Both the position numbers and the translations under genes were made by a program. Below are positions 23,116 to 31,647 of a stretch of DNA of 64,000 nt, one piece after another (positions within the stretch are counted from its first letter, which is position 1; each line of letters opens with the position of its first letter). Source of the stretch: Elusimicrobia bacterium GWA2_62_23 (GTDB lineage: Bacteria; Elusimicrobiota; Elusimicrobia; Elusimicrobiales; UBA9959); assembly GCA_001799635.1 (NCBI GenBank), contig MGTV01000008.1, forward strand, positions 216,713 through 280,712, in the 5' to 3' direction. The notes beneath the pieces were generated by a model. The model was not told the origin of the DNA. It saw only the letters and a list, made by a program, of their open reading frames with translations, and made no database searches.

Positions 23116-25083
23116 TTATAGGAATCTTACGAGCAGATTCAAAGCCGCGGCTACCAGCAGGGCGAAGAGCAGGTTCACGGCGAAGACCTTGGCCGCGTCC
23201 CGGGCGCCGAGTTCGCGCACGGTGACCAGGGCGCTGGCGAGGCAGGGCAGGTAGAGGCTCAGGAAGACGCTGGCCACCACGATGGCGCCCGGCGACAGGG
23301 CGAAAGGCGTGAGCATGGCTATGGAGACGTCCTTGCGCAGGAAGCCCAGCACCATAACCGACACGGTCTCTCCGGGCAGGCCCAGCAGGCCGGTGACCAC
23401 GGGCCTGAAGACCTGCGCCACGGCCTCCAGGACGCCGGTGAAGTCCATCATGCCGATGGCCAGGACGCCCAGCGCTATCATGGGCACGGCCTCCAGCAGG
23501 AAGTCCTTTATCCGGAAGTAAAGTTTCTTGCCCATCACGGAGGCGCAGGGGGCCTGGTAAGGGGGGATCTCCAGGAAGAGCTCCGGAGTTTCGCCTTTCA
23601 TCACGCGGCTGAGCAGCAGGGCCGCGGCTATGCCCGAGGCGGCTACGGCGGCGAACACCGCTACGGTGTATTTGAGGGGATAAGGCGAGAGCAGGCTGAA
23701 GATCATGGCCGTCTGCGGCATGCAGGGCGCCAGCGCCAGGGTGAGCGCCGTGGCTATCACCCTTTCCCTCGGGGTTTCCAGCACGCGGGCGGCGAGGATG
23801 GCTGGCACTTTGCAGCCCATGCCCAGCATCAGCGGGATGGTGCCGTAGCCGTGCAGTCCCACGCGGTGCATGGAACTGTCCAGCAGCACGGCCAGCCGCG
23901 GCAGGTAGCCGATGTCTTCCAGCACGCCGAGAGCGGCGTAGAAGGAAACTATATAAGGCAGGACGGTCACGAACGGGATATAGAGGCCGGTGGTGAGCAG
24001 GCCGAAGGATTCCATGGGGGCCGGGGTGGTGCCGAGGAGGAGGGTCTTTGCGAAGCCGCCTTCCTGCAGGCCGGCCAGGGCCTTGGTGAGCAGCGGCATC
24101 CAGACCGACTGGAACAGCGGGTCCAGCGCGTTGGAGATGAGTCCTTCCCCGACGAAGCGGATGGCCCAGAACACGGCCAGCATGACGGCCGCGGCGAAAG
24201 GCAGGCCGGTGGAAGGGCGGGAGGTGATGTCCTCCAGCTTCTCCAGGAAAGTGGCGTGCTTGTGGGTGATCTTCTGGCATTCGGCCGAAATGCGCCCGAT
24301 GAGCTTCCATTTCTCGTCGGGGTCCGAAGGGAAGCAGGCCGGGGCCGGCAGGCGCCCGGCGTTGAAGTCCTCCACGGCCGTCTTAAGGCCGGAGAGCCCT
24401 TCGCCGGTGGTGGCCACGAAAGGGATAACCCGTACCCCGAGGTGGCGGCCCAGGGCAACCGGGTCTATCTCTACGCCCTTGCGCTTGGCTATGTCCCACT
24501 TGTTGAGCAGGATCACCATGGGGGCGCAGAGGGACTGCAGCTCCAGGGTGTAGAAGAGGTTGCGCTCGAGGTTGGTGGCGTCCACCACGTTGAGGATGAG
24601 CGCCTTGTCCTCTTCGGCCAGGATCTCGCGGGCCACTTCCTCCGCCTTGTTGGTGGCCGTGTGGCTGTAGGCGCCGGGCACGTCCACTACGGAGAAACGT
24701 TCCCCGGCCAGGATGGTATGGCCGGCGGTATATTCCACGGTGGTGCCCGGGTAATTGGAGGAGATCACGTCTATGCCGGTGAGGCGGGAGAAAACCACGC
24801 TCTTGCCCACGTTGGGGTTGCCCGCCAGCATGATGCGGCGGGACTTCACCTTCACCGAGACTCTGGTGGCCATGCCGCGCCCGAGGGCCACCCGGGTGCC
24901 CATCACCTCCACTACCACAGGCCCGCCGGAAGTCTCACGGGAGCGCTTGGTTATATGGCGGCCCGGGTAGATGCCCATGGCCCTGAGTTTGGCCTGGAAG
25001 TCCTGGCCGCCGCCCACTTCGACGACGTAGCCGGACTCATTCTCGCGCATGGAGAGCAGGGTGAGGGAGGGGGAGGGTTTCAT
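23116..25083 (-). CDS. feoB: Ferrous iron transporter, FeoA-FeoB fusion
   Basis: 655 residues. Residues 1-80 form a FeoA (SH3-like) domain (LRAMGIYPGRHITKRSRE). This is fused to the FeoB G domain: G1 GNPNVGKS (88-95), SSNYPGTTVEYT, G3 DVPGAY and G4 NKWD. The membrane part has two Gate regions (LPYIVSFYAALGVLEDIGYLPRLAVLLD and GCKVPAILAARVLE). The protein imports Fe2+ across the inner membrane under anaerobic or micro-oxic conditions. Separate FeoA is usual; fused forms are known. ATGA overlap with the upstream DtxR-like gene makes a self-contained iron-uptake unit. Confidence 0.92.
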   Translation of the reverse strand: MKPSPSLTLLSMRENESGYVVEVGGGQDFQAKLRAMGIYPGRHITKRSRETSGGPVVVEVMGTRVALGRGMATRVSVKVKSRRIMLAGNPNVGKSVVFSRLTGIDVISSNYPGTTVEYTAGHTILAGERFSVVDVPGAYSHTATNKAEEVAREILAEEDKALILNVVDATNLERNLFYTLELQSLCAPMVILLNKWDIAKRKGVEIDPVALGRHLGVRVIPFVATTGEGLSGLKTAVEDFNAGRLPAPACFPSDPDEKWKLIGRISAECQKITHKHATFLEKLEDITSRPSTGLPFAAAVMLAVFWAIRFVGEGLISNALDPLFQSVWMPLLTKALAGLQEGGFAKTLLLGTTPAPMESFGLLTTGLYIPFVTVLPYIVSFYAALGVLEDIGYLPRLAVLLDSSMHRVGLHGYGTIPLMLGMGCKVPAILAARVLETPRERVIATALTLALAPCMPQTAMIFSLLSPYPLKYTVAVFAAVAASGIAAALLLSRVMKGETPELFLEIPPYQAPCASVMGKKLYFRIKDFLLEAVPMIALGVLAIGMMDFTGVLEAVAQVFRPVVTGLLGLPGETVSVMVLGFLRKDVSIAMLTPFALSPGAIVVASVFLSLYLPCLASALVTVRELGARDAAKVFAVNLLFALLVAAALNLLVRFL

Positions 25084-25517
25084 GCCTGCGCCCTCCCTGT
25101 TACAGCGCGCCTGGCGGCAGCCAGGGTGCCCCGACGGGCCGGGGCTTTAAGGAAGAGGGAGAGGCCGCCCAGTCGCGCCACGGCGGCGCGGCTCAAGGCA
25201 TGCTCGGCGCGGCAGGCGTTCTTTTCGGCGTCGGCTTCGGGCAGGCCGAGGATGGCGACGAAGAAATCCTTGAGCAGGGAATGCCTGGAGGCCACTTCGG
25301 CGCCGGCTTTCTCTCCGGAGGGGGTGAGCGTGATGCTGCCGTAGCGCTCCTGTGAGACGAAGCCGCGGGCTGAAAGGGTTTTCATGGCCGAATTCACAGA
25401 GGGCTTAGAGACGCCGAGCAGCGCGCTCACGCGGCTGGCCCTGGCGCGGCCGTCCGCCCGGGAGAGGGTGTAGACCGCTTCCAGGTAATCTTCAAGACTT
25501 TGAGAAAGTTCTTCCAT
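25080..25517 (-). CDS. Iron/manganese-dependent repressor, DtxR/MntR family
   Basis: 145 residues. A winged helix (LEDYLEAVYTLSR ... ASRVSALLGVSKPSVNSAMKTLSARGFVSQERYGSITLTPSG) is followed by a dimerisation/metal domain with RHSLLKDFF, EADAEKNACRAEH and LSRA, matching the H-x-L-L ... E-x-x-x-x-A-x-x-x-E-H metal site of MntR/IdeR. No SH3 third domain, so it is the short MntR-like form. It heads an operon with FeoAB (4-bp overlap) and has a matching inverted repeat in its own promoter, so autoregulated control of iron uptake is likely. Confidence 0.88.
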   Translation of the reverse strand: MEELSQSLEDYLEAVYTLSRADGRARASRVSALLGVSKPSVNSAMKTLSARGFVSQERYGSITLTPSGEKAGAEVASRHSLLKDFFVAILGLPEADAEKNACRAEHALSRAAVARLGGLSLFLKAPARRGTLAAARRAVTGRAQA

Positions 25518-25532
25518 GGCGCTCCGGCATAT

Positions 25533-25552
25533 AAGTTAGTCTACTCTAACTT
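25533..25552 (-). promoter_or_regulatory. Predicted DtxR-type operator upstream of dtxR-feoAB
   Basis: AAGTTAG (25533-25539) and CTAACTT (25546-25552) are perfect arms with a 6-nt spacer, 16 nt upstream of the start codon. The GTTAG...CTAAC core resembles operators of DtxR/IdeR-family repressors. The -10 candidates lie within or next to it. Confidence 0.65.
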
Positions 25553-25600
25553 TAGCAAAAAAAGCACGGCTGCCGCAAGCGGCGGCCGGACGGGACGCGC

Positions 25601-26488
25601 TCAGCGCGGCAGCGGTTCTGTGAGGTTCTGGTGGATCACGCTGAGGTCCTTGTCGCCGTAGCCGCTGCGCTCGGCCCTGGCCATCAGGGCGGCGGCGGCG
25701 GTGGTGACGGGCAGCTCCAGCTTATTGGAGGCCGCTTCGGCCAGCATGAACCGGGCGTCCTTGAGCATGTGCTTGAGCTGGAAGGCGGGGGCGTAGTCCC
25801 GGGCCAGGATGTTCTTTTTCTTCAGCTCGAAGTAGGGGCAGTTGAGCGCGGGGTTCTCCTCGAGGGTCTGGAAGACCAGCGCCGGGTCCAGGCCCTGGGC
25901 CTGGGCCAGCGCCGCGGCCTCGGCGATGGCCGTGGTGAGCTGGGCCACCACCAGGTTGGCGCAGAGCTTGAGGGCAGTGCCCGCCGGCGCGGGGCCGGCG
26001 TAGATCACGGCCCGCCCCATGGCTTTAAGGACGGGGGAGAACTTTTCCACCACCTTCTTCTCGCCGCCGGCCAGGATTACCAGCGTGCCGGCCTCGGCGG
26101 CCGGTTTGGAGCCGGAGACCGGGCAGTCCAGGAAGTTCACGCCGGCTATGTAGCATTTGCGCGCCAGCGCGGCGGTGTAAACGGGGGAGACGGTGCTCAT
26201 GTTGATGAGAGTATTGCCTCCGGAGAAAGCCGAGATTACGCCTTCGGGGCCTTCCAGCACGGCGTCCATGGCCGCCGGGTCGGAGACCATGGTGATGACC
26301 GTGTCGGCGGCTTTGGCCAGGGCCCGGGGGGAGTGGGCCACCTCGCAGCCCGCGTCGGCGAATTCCGAGGTGCGCTCGCGGGTGCGGTTATAGACCGTTA
26401 CCTGGTAGCCGGCTTTTACCAGGTTCATTGCCATGGCGCGGCCCATTATGCCGAGCCCTATAAAACCTATCCTGGGTGGGATGCTCAT
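25601..26488 (-). CDS. NAD(P)-dependent beta-hydroxyacid dehydrogenase
   Basis: 295 residues from Met 26488 (GAGAGG upstream); the longer frame overlaps rluE. A Rossmann start, PRIGFIGLGIMGRAMAMNL, is followed by TVYNRTRE, the substrate motif DCPVSGSKPAAEAGTLVILAGG (about 120-140) and the catalytic helix AGTALKLCANLVVAQ with the conserved Lys. This is the family of 3-hydroxyisobutyrate, tartronate semialdehyde and glyoxylate/succinic semialdehyde reductases. Substrate not decided: the Asn-Arg after the second beta strand suggests NADP preference. Start overlaps the rluE stop (ATGA). Confidence 0.85.
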   Translation of the reverse strand: MSIPPRIGFIGLGIMGRAMAMNLVKAGYQVTVYNRTRERTSEFADAGCEVAHSPRALAKAADTVITMVSDPAAMDAVLEGPEGVISAFSGGNTLINMSTVSPVYTAALARKCYIAGVNFLDCPVSGSKPAAEAGTLVILAGGEKKVVEKFSPVLKAMGRAVIYAGPAPAGTALKLCANLVVAQLTTAIAEAAALAQAQGLDPALVFQTLEENPALNCPYFELKKKNILARDYAPAFQLKHMLKDARFMLAEAASNKLELPVTTAAAALMARAERSGYGDKDLSVIHQNLTEPLPR

Positions 26489-27051
26489 TTTTTGCCTCTC
26501 AATGCCGATATTTCCGCCGGAGAAAGTTCGCGCCACTCGCCCGGCTTCAGGCCGGCCAGGGTGAGCGGGCCTATGGCCCGCCGCAGCAGGCGCAGCACCG
26601 GGAAGCCGACCGCGGCCAGCATGCGCCGGACCTGGCGGTTGCGCCCTTCCTTAAGTTCCAGTTCCGCCCAGGAAGTGGGGACGGTCTTGCGAAAGCGCAC
26701 GGGCGGCACGCGCGGGGGCAGGCCGGGGTCCGGGAGGAGGCGCGCCCCGCAGGGCAGGGTGGGCCCGTCGTTAAGCGTTACCCCGGCGCGCAGCCTGGCC
26801 AGCGCCTCGCCGGTCACCTCGCGCTCCACCTGGGCCCAGTAGGTTTTGGGCAGTTTATGCTTCGGGTCCGCCACGCGCGCCTGGAGGGCGCCGTCGGAGG
26901 TGAGCAACAGCAGGCCCTCGCTGTCGTGGTCCAGCCGGCCGGCCGGGTAGACTCCCTTGGGCAGGGAGAAGTCCGCCAGCGACCTGTGGCCGTGTTCGGG
27001 CGTGAACTGCGAAAGCACCCCGTACGGCTTGTTGAAGATGATAGTGGTCAT
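26485..27051 (-). CDS. rluE: 23S rRNA pseudouridine synthase, RluE-type
   Basis: 188 residues. It begins directly with the catalytic domain (MTTIIFNKPYGVLSQFTPE) without an S4 domain, as in RluE. Catalytic motif: GRLDHDSEGLLLLT (Asp of RLD). Further blocks: LPKTYWAQVE and LKEGRNRQVRRMLAAVGFPVLRLLR. RluE modifies a uridine of 23S rRNA; RluB/RluF would have an extra N-terminal S4 domain. The ATG at 27051 has GGGGGAGCGGG upstream, while the longer frame enters the divergent promoter. The gene forms a two-gene unit with the dehydrogenase. Confidence 0.85.
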   Translation of the reverse strand: MTTIIFNKPYGVLSQFTPEHGHRSLADFSLPKGVYPAGRLDHDSEGLLLLTSDGALQARVADPKHKLPKTYWAQVEREVTGEALARLRAGVTLNDGPTLPCGARLLPDPGLPPRVPPVRFRKTVPTSWAELELKEGRNRQVRRMLAAVGFPVLRLLRRAIGPLTLAGLKPGEWRELSPAEISALRGKK

Positions 27052-27083
27052 GGTCACGCTCAACCCGCTCCCCCGATAAATGT

Positions 27084-27097
27084 TATTATATTTTATC
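27084..27097. promoter_or_regulatory. Overlapping divergent -10 boxes for rluE and rnd
   Basis: On the plus strand TGT-TATTAT (27084-27089) lies 8 nt before the rnd ATG (27098). On the minus strand TATAAT (27090-27085) occupies the same bases and gives rluE a leader of about 27-30 nt. The rnd transcript would be leaderless, the rluE transcript not. Confidence 0.6.
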
Positions 27098-28237
27098 ATG
27101 AGTTACGTCTTCATAGATAAACAGGAAGAGTTCAACGAGCTGGTGGGGCGGCTGGCCTCCCATAAATACCTTTCCATAGACACCGAGTCCAACAGCCTCT
27201 ACGCCTACAAGGAGAAGCTCTGCCTCATGCAGCTCTCCAGCGAGCACATCAACGCCGTGGTGGACACGCTCGCGGTGGATATCAAGCCCATCCTCCCGAT
27301 TTTCTCCGACCCGGCCATAGAGAAGATCTTTCATTCGGCCGACTCCGACATCCGCGTTTTCAAGGGCGCGCTCAAGTGCGTGTTCGTGAACATCTTCGAC
27401 GTGATGGTGGCGGCCAAGTACCTGGGCATCATCAAGTGCGGCCTGGACAGCATGGTAGGCGAGTTCTTCGGCCTGGAGCTGAACAAGAAATTCCAGAAGG
27501 CCGACTGGGGCAAGCGCCCGCTCTCCAAGGAAATGCTGGACTACGCCAGCTGCGATACCATCCACCTCAAGAAACTGCGCGACATCCTGGGCGCCGACCT
27601 GGAGAAGAAAGGCAAGCTCGAAGAGGCCCTGAGCCAGTTCGCCCAGATCTGCAAGATAGAGCCCACGCCCATGCGCTTCGACGAGTCCGGCTTCCTGACG
27701 CTCAAGGGCGCGCGCCAGCTCAACGGGCGCGGCCTGGCCGTGCTGCGCGAACTCTATATAGCGCGCGAAGTGGCGGCCATCAAGAAGAACACGCCGCCGT
27801 TCAAGGTGATCAGCGAGGACCTGATGCTGCGGCTGTCGGTGGCGCCGCGCGAGGGCCTGCATAATCTTTCCATCTTCAAGGGCGTCAGCGGTTACGTGCT
27901 CAGCAATCACGGGCCGTGGATCCGCGAGGCCCTGCAGAAAGGCCTGAAGGCGCCGGAGTACCACGTGCCCCGGCGTGAAGTATCGCGCGAGAAGCGGGCC
28001 TATTTCGAGTCGGTGAAGGTGAAGTTCAAGGCGCTGAAGCTCTGGCGCAAGGAAACGGCCGCCCGGCGCAACATGCTGCCCGAGGCCATCATGGGCAACG
28101 ACGTGATGGAGCGCGTGGCCCTGGCGCAGATCAGGTCCATAGAGGACCTGCACGCCATCCGCGGCCTGGGCGCCGAAAAAGCCTCCCTCTACGGCGCGGA
28201 ACTGCTGGAGTTCCTCAAAAAACACCACCAAAAATAA
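27098..28237 (+). CDS. rnd: Ribonuclease D-like 3'-5' exonuclease
   Basis: 379 residues. The DEDDy exonuclease domain is complete: SIDTES (Asp 28, Glu 30), FHSADSDIRVFKG (Asp 82 or 84), and Y-x-x-x-D in LDYASCDTIHLKKL. Two HRDC-like regions follow (about 205-290 and 295-375, the latter with LHAIRGLGAEKASLYGAELLEFL). RNase D trims the 3' ends of tRNA and other small RNAs. The start used here follows a -10 box by 8 nt; the ATG six codons earlier lies in the promoter. The stop TAA directly precedes, and shares bases with, the inverted repeat of the transposase element. Confidence 0.88.
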   Translation: MSYVFIDKQEEFNELVGRLASHKYLSIDTESNSLYAYKEKLCLMQLSSEHINAVVDTLAVDIKPILPIFSDPAIEKIFHSADSDIRVFKGALKCVFVNIFDVMVAAKYLGIIKCGLDSMVGEFFGLELNKKFQKADWGKRPLSKEMLDYASCDTIHLKKLRDILGADLEKKGKLEEALSQFAQICKIEPTPMRFDESGFLTLKGARQLNGRGLAVLRELYIAREVAAIKKNTPPFKVISEDLMLRLSVAPREGLHNLSIFKGVSGYVLSNHGPWIREALQKGLKAPEYHVPRREVSREKRAYFESVKVKFKALKLWRKETAARRNMLPEAIMGNDVMERVALAQIRSIEDLHAIRGLGAEKASLYGAELLEFLKKHHQK

Positions 28238-29051
28238 AATAGGGACAGACACCTGTTTTCCGTTGGGAACCCGACACTACATTGTCGGGTTCCTCTGCTA
28301 TGCTCTGTATTAGAGATGGGGGGGATATGCCAAGAATATCAAGGGCTGTAGGGGTAGGGCTTCCGCACCATGTTACCCAAAGAGGCAATTATGGAGGCGT
28401 TGTTTTTGAAAGTGATTTTGACCGAAATAAGTATTTAGATCTGGTCTCGGAATGCTCCTCGCGATCTGGGCTTTCGATATTGGGATATTGCCTAATGCCA
28501 AATCACGTGCATTTCATTGCGGTCCCCGGGAATGCGGATTCTCTGGCAGATACCTTTAAAATAGCTCATGCCAGGTATGCTCAATACTTGAACTGGAAGC
28601 GGCATATGAAAGGACATTTGTGGCAGGGGAGATTTTATTCCTGCGTTCTCGACGTGGCGCACTTGAGGGCTGCTGGAAGATATGTGGAAAAGAATCCGGT
28701 TCGGGCAGGACTTGTAGGCTCGGCTGATATGTGGGAGTGGTCCAGTGTTGGGGCCCATCTCGGCCGTGTCGAGAACAAGTATGGGTTCGATCTCGACGCA
28801 ATGTGGTCATTCATCCCAGAGATGAAGCGGGACTGGGGAGATTTCCTTTCCCTGCAATATGAAACTGAGGCGGATGAATTGATACGGGCGAACACCCGCA
28901 CCGGTCGGCCGATGTGTGACACCGCTTTCATGAGAATGCTGGAGAATCGTTTGGGGCGCAGATTGCGGGCCAGACATATCGGCAGGCCCAATTCAGCAGA
29001 AGCTGTCGATGACTACTGTTTTTTAGGGAAATAGGTGTCTGTCCCTATTTT
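28236..29051. mobile_element. REP-associated transposase element, 816 bp
   Basis: Left end 28236-28257 and right end 29030-29051 are 22-bp inverted repeats with one mismatch (core ATAGGGACAGACACCT), the same repeat that bounds the 114-bp element at 17259-17372. Inside lie a hairpin (GGAACCCGACA / TGTCGGGTTCC, 28266-28293) and one transposase gene. Base composition is clearly more AT-rich than the neighbours, which points to recent arrival. Confidence 0.88.
28327..29034 (+). CDS. REP-associated tyrosine transposase (Y1_Tnp, IS200-like)
   Basis: 235 residues from an ATG behind a G-rich site. The Y1 transposase fold is shown by VGLPHHVTQRGN, the HUH motif in CLMPNHVHFIAVP, the catalytic Tyr region HARYAQYLNWKRH and the tail WQGRFYSCVLD ... 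YVEKNPVRAGLV. These are the signatures of RAYT proteins, which act on REP palindromes and are usually single-copy, domesticated relatives of IS200/IS605. Codon and base use differ from flanking genes. The stop TAG lies inside the right inverted repeat. Confidence 0.9.
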   Translation: MPRISRAVGVGLPHHVTQRGNYGGVVFESDFDRNKYLDLVSECSSRSGLSILGYCLMPNHVHFIAVPGNADSLADTFKIAHARYAQYLNWKRHMKGHLWQGRFYSCVLDVAHLRAAGRYVEKNPVRAGLVGSADMWEWSSVGAHLGRVENKYGFDLDAMWSFIPEMKRDWGDFLSLQYETEADELIRANTRTGRPMCDTAFMRMLENRLGRRLRARHIGRPNSAEAVDDYCFLGK

Positions 29052-30811
29052 AGTTTTTGGGCGAGGTCGGGGCGGTTTATTTCGCGCAGGGCCTTGAGGA
29101 TGAGGGGGCGGTTCTCCGGCTTGTAGTACTGAAGGAGCGCCCGCTGCATGCGGCGCTCCGTTTCTTTTTTGGGGACGTAGACCGGCTCCAGGGTGAAAGG
29201 GTCCAGGCCGGTGAAATAGATGGACGTGGCCAGCTCCATGGGGGCCGGTAGGAAATCGTTGATCTGCTGGGGGCGGATATTGCGCTCTCTCAGGAACACG
29301 GCCAGCTCCGCCATGTCCTCCAGCGTGGAACCGGGGTGCGCCGAGATGAAGTAGAGCACCAGGTATTGCTCCTTGCCCGCTTTCCTGGATTCGGAAAGGA
29401 ATTTTGCGGCGAATTCCTTGAAGACCTCGACGGAGGGCTTCTTCATCACGGAAAGGACCTCGGGAGAAATATGTTCGGGTGCCACCTTGAGCTGGCCGCC
29501 GGTGTGGAAGCGGGCTATCTCGGAAATATACTCGCCGCATTTAAGGGCCAGGTCCATGCGGATGCCGCTGGCGACGAAGGCCCGCTTGAGGCCTTTGAGC
29601 GCGCGCACGCGGCGCATCAGGGCGAGCAGCGGCTTGTGGTCGGTGTTGAGGTTGGGGCAGATGACCGGGTGCACGCAGGAGAGTTTCTTGCAGGCCTTGC
29701 AGACCTCCATATCCTTGCCGCGCATCTCGTACATGTTGGCAGAAGGGGCGCCGAGGTCCGAGATATTGCCGGGGTGGCGCGGGGTCTTGAGCAGTTCGGC
29801 GGCCTCTTTTTCCACCGACTCGGGCGAGCGGCTCTGGATGAAACGGCCCTGGTGCAGCGTGAGCGAACAGAAGGCGCAGCCGCCGAAGCAGCCGCGGTGG
29901 ATGACGATGGAATCCTTGATCATCTCGAGCGCGGGGATGGGCTCTTTGTACGACGGGTGGGCGCGCTTGGTGTACGGCAGGCCGTAGACCGCGTCCATCT
30001 CCGGCGTGGTGAGCGGCAGGGCGGGGGGATTCTGCACCACGGCCTTGCCCTCGCTCTTCTGTACCAGCACGGCGGCGTTAAAGGGGTTGGAATTCTCGTA
30101 GATGAGGCGCGTGGCCAGCGAGAACTTCACGCGGTCGCCGGCGGCCTCGCCCGCGGAGGGCAGCTCCAGCGCGCCGGGGACGTTCAGCTCCGCGGTTTCC
30201 CTGGCGCCGAGCGGGTAGGCGGTGCCGCGGATATCGCGCAGCGTTCCTATCTTTTCCCCGGCCTTCAGGCGGGCCGCTATCTCGCGGGCCTGGCGCTCGC
30301 CCATGCCGTACACCAGCAAGTCGGCCTTGGAATCCAGCAGCACGCTACGCCGCACCTTGTCCGACCAGTAGTCGTAATGGGCGAAGCGGCGCATGGTGGC
30401 TTCTATGCCGCCTATCACCAGCGGTGCGTCCGGGTAGGCCTCGCGGCAGCGCTGGGAGTAAATGATGGTGGCGCGGTCGGGGCGCAGGCCCGCCCGGCCG
30501 GCGGGCGTGAAATCGTCGGAAGAACGCACTTTCCTGTTGTGCGTGTACTTGTTGATCATGGAGTCCATGTTCCCGGCGGAGACGCCGAAGAACAGGCGGG
30601 GCCTGCCGAACTTTTTGAAGTCTGCCGCGGAATCCCAGCGCGGCTGGGCGAGGATGGCCACGCGCAGGCCTTCGGCCTCGAGCACGCGCCCGAGCAGGGC
30701 CATGGCGAAAGAGGGGTGGTCCACGTAGGCGTCGCCGGTGACCAGGACTACGTCCACGGCGTCCCAGCCCAGGCGCTTTACCTCTTCGGGGGTTGCCGGC
30801 AGGAAAGACAT
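29045..30811 (-). CDS. ygiQ: Radical SAM protein, YgiQ/UPF0313 family
   Basis: 588 residues. N-terminal UPF0313 region ([33 protein letters not shown]), then the radical SAM motif [12 protein letters not shown] with Cys 308, 312 and 315 that bind the 4Fe-4S cluster. A C-terminal part follows with [32 protein letters not shown] and a basic tail. The family is widespread in anaerobes; the reaction is unknown. E. coli ygiQ is longer, so this one lacks part of the tail. The ATG follows a TGC-TATCAT box by 6 nt with no ribosome binding site. The stop TAG is supplied by the inverted repeat of the transposase element. Confidence 0.87.
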   Translation of the reverse strand: MSFLPATPEEVKRLGWDAVDVVLVTGDAYVDHPSFAMALLGRVLEAEGLRVAILAQPRWDSAADFKKFGRPRLFFGVSAGNMDSMINKYTHNRKVRSSDDFTPAGRAGLRPDRATIIYSQRCREAYPDAPLVIGGIEATMRRFAHYDYWSDKVRRSVLLDSKADLLVYGMGERQAREIAARLKAGEKIGTLRDIRGTAYPLGARETAELNVPGALELPSAGEAAGDRVKFSLATRLIYENSNPFNAAVLVQKSEGKAVVQNPPALPLTTPEMDAVYGLPYTKRAHPSYKEPIPALEMIKDSIVIHRGCFGGCAFCSLTLHQGRFIQSRSPESVEKEAAELLKTPRHPGNISDLGAPSANMYEMRGKDMEVCKACKKLSCVHPVICPNLNTDHKPLLALMRRVRALKGLKRAFVASGIRMDLALKCGEYISEIARFHTGGQLKVAPEHISPEVLSVMKKPSVEVFKEFAAKFLSESRKAGKEQYLVLYFISAHPGSTLEDMAELAVFLRERNIRPQQINDFLPAPMELATSIYFTGLDPFTLEPVYVPKKETERRMQRALLQYYKPENRPLILKALREINRPDLAQKLK

Positions 30812-30826
30812 GCGTAAATGATAGCA
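30812..30826 (-). promoter_or_regulatory. -10 box of ygiQ, leaderless arrangement
   Basis: On the minus strand TGC-TATCAT (TATCAT at 30823-30818) ends 6 nt before the ATG at 30811. No ribosome binding site is present. Confidence 0.6.
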
Positions 30827-30909
30827 AAAAGGCGGGGCCCGCCCGGGGTTCCCATCCCCTCATTTATTTGTAATAATATAGGGAGAAGTCACGGGTTCCT
30901 GGAGGAAAA

Positions 30910-31647
30910 ATGAAAAAACTAGCCCTTTCGCTGTGCCTGCTGCCGCTGCTCGCGGCCGGGGCCAAAGCCGATCCTTTCGAGGATTTTAAAACGCAGATAA
31001 CCGCGCAGGGCGAAGCCCTGCTCAAGCCTTTCGCCATGGACCTGGGCGGCGTGATAGGCGGCAACGACTTCAATTCCGGCCGCGGGCTCGGCTTTCCCGG
31101 CTTCGAGGCGGGCCTCGCGGCTACGGTGCAGGCCAAACCCTCCGCTTCCAACCGCCTCCTGCGCGACGCGGACGTGAACGCCTTCGGCGTGCCCATGCTG
31201 CACGCGGGAGCCGCGCTGCCCTTCCTGGGCGCTGACGTGATGGTGCGGGGCGTGGGTTATTCCGGCTTCTCCGTCATCGGCGGCGGCCTGCGCAAGGAAG
31301 TCCTCAAGAGCGGCACGCTGACCAAGTTCATTCCCGACGTGGCCGTGAGCGCCTACTACGACGTGATAACCTACGATTACTTCAAGGGCAGCCACTTCTC
31401 GCTGGACGCGGCGGCCTCTTTCGACATCCCGGTCATAAAGCCGTACGTCGGCGTGGGCATAGACCGCACCAAGCTGGAGATAAAGAACGTCTCCGCGCTG
31501 CTCGACGGCACGGACGCTTCCATCTCCAAGCCGCGCTACACCTTCGGCGTGCGGCTCTCGCCGCTGCCGCTGCTCTACGTGTACGGCGCGTACAACATAC
31601 TGCACGGCGAGACCGGGTATTCCCTGGGCGCCGGCGCGAAGTTTTGA
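30910..31647 (+). CDS. Secreted outer-membrane barrel-like protein, unknown function
   Basis: 245 residues with a signal peptide (MKKLALSLCLLPLLAAGAKA). The mature part alternates short strands rich in Gly and aromatic residues (GVPMLHAGAALPFLGADVMVRGVGYSGFSVIGGGLRK, SAYYDVITYDYF, YVYGAYNI) and ends in Phe (LGAGAKF). This is typical of small outer-membrane beta barrels of 8-12 strands. No closer family recognised. GGAGG lies 6 nt before the start, with a TAATAT-like -10 at about 30873. It is transcribed divergently from ygiQ. Confidence 0.75.
   Translation: MKKLALSLCLLPLLAAGAKADPFEDFKTQITAQGEALLKPFAMDLGGVIGGNDFNSGRGLGFPGFEAGLAATVQAKPSASNRLLRDADVNAFGVPMLHAGAALPFLGADVMVRGVGYSGFSVIGGGLRKEVLKSGTLTKFIPDVAVSAYYDVITYDYFKGSHFSLDAAASFDIPVIKPYVGVGIDRTKLEIKNVSALLDGTDASISKPRYTFGVRLSPLPLLYVYGAYNILHGETGYSLGAGAKF

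Noticed and set aside
28261..28293. Terminator for rnd inside the transposase element
   Set aside because: The 11-bp hairpin GGAACCCGACA / TGTCGGGTTCC is not followed by a T-tract; more likely part of the element's own structure.
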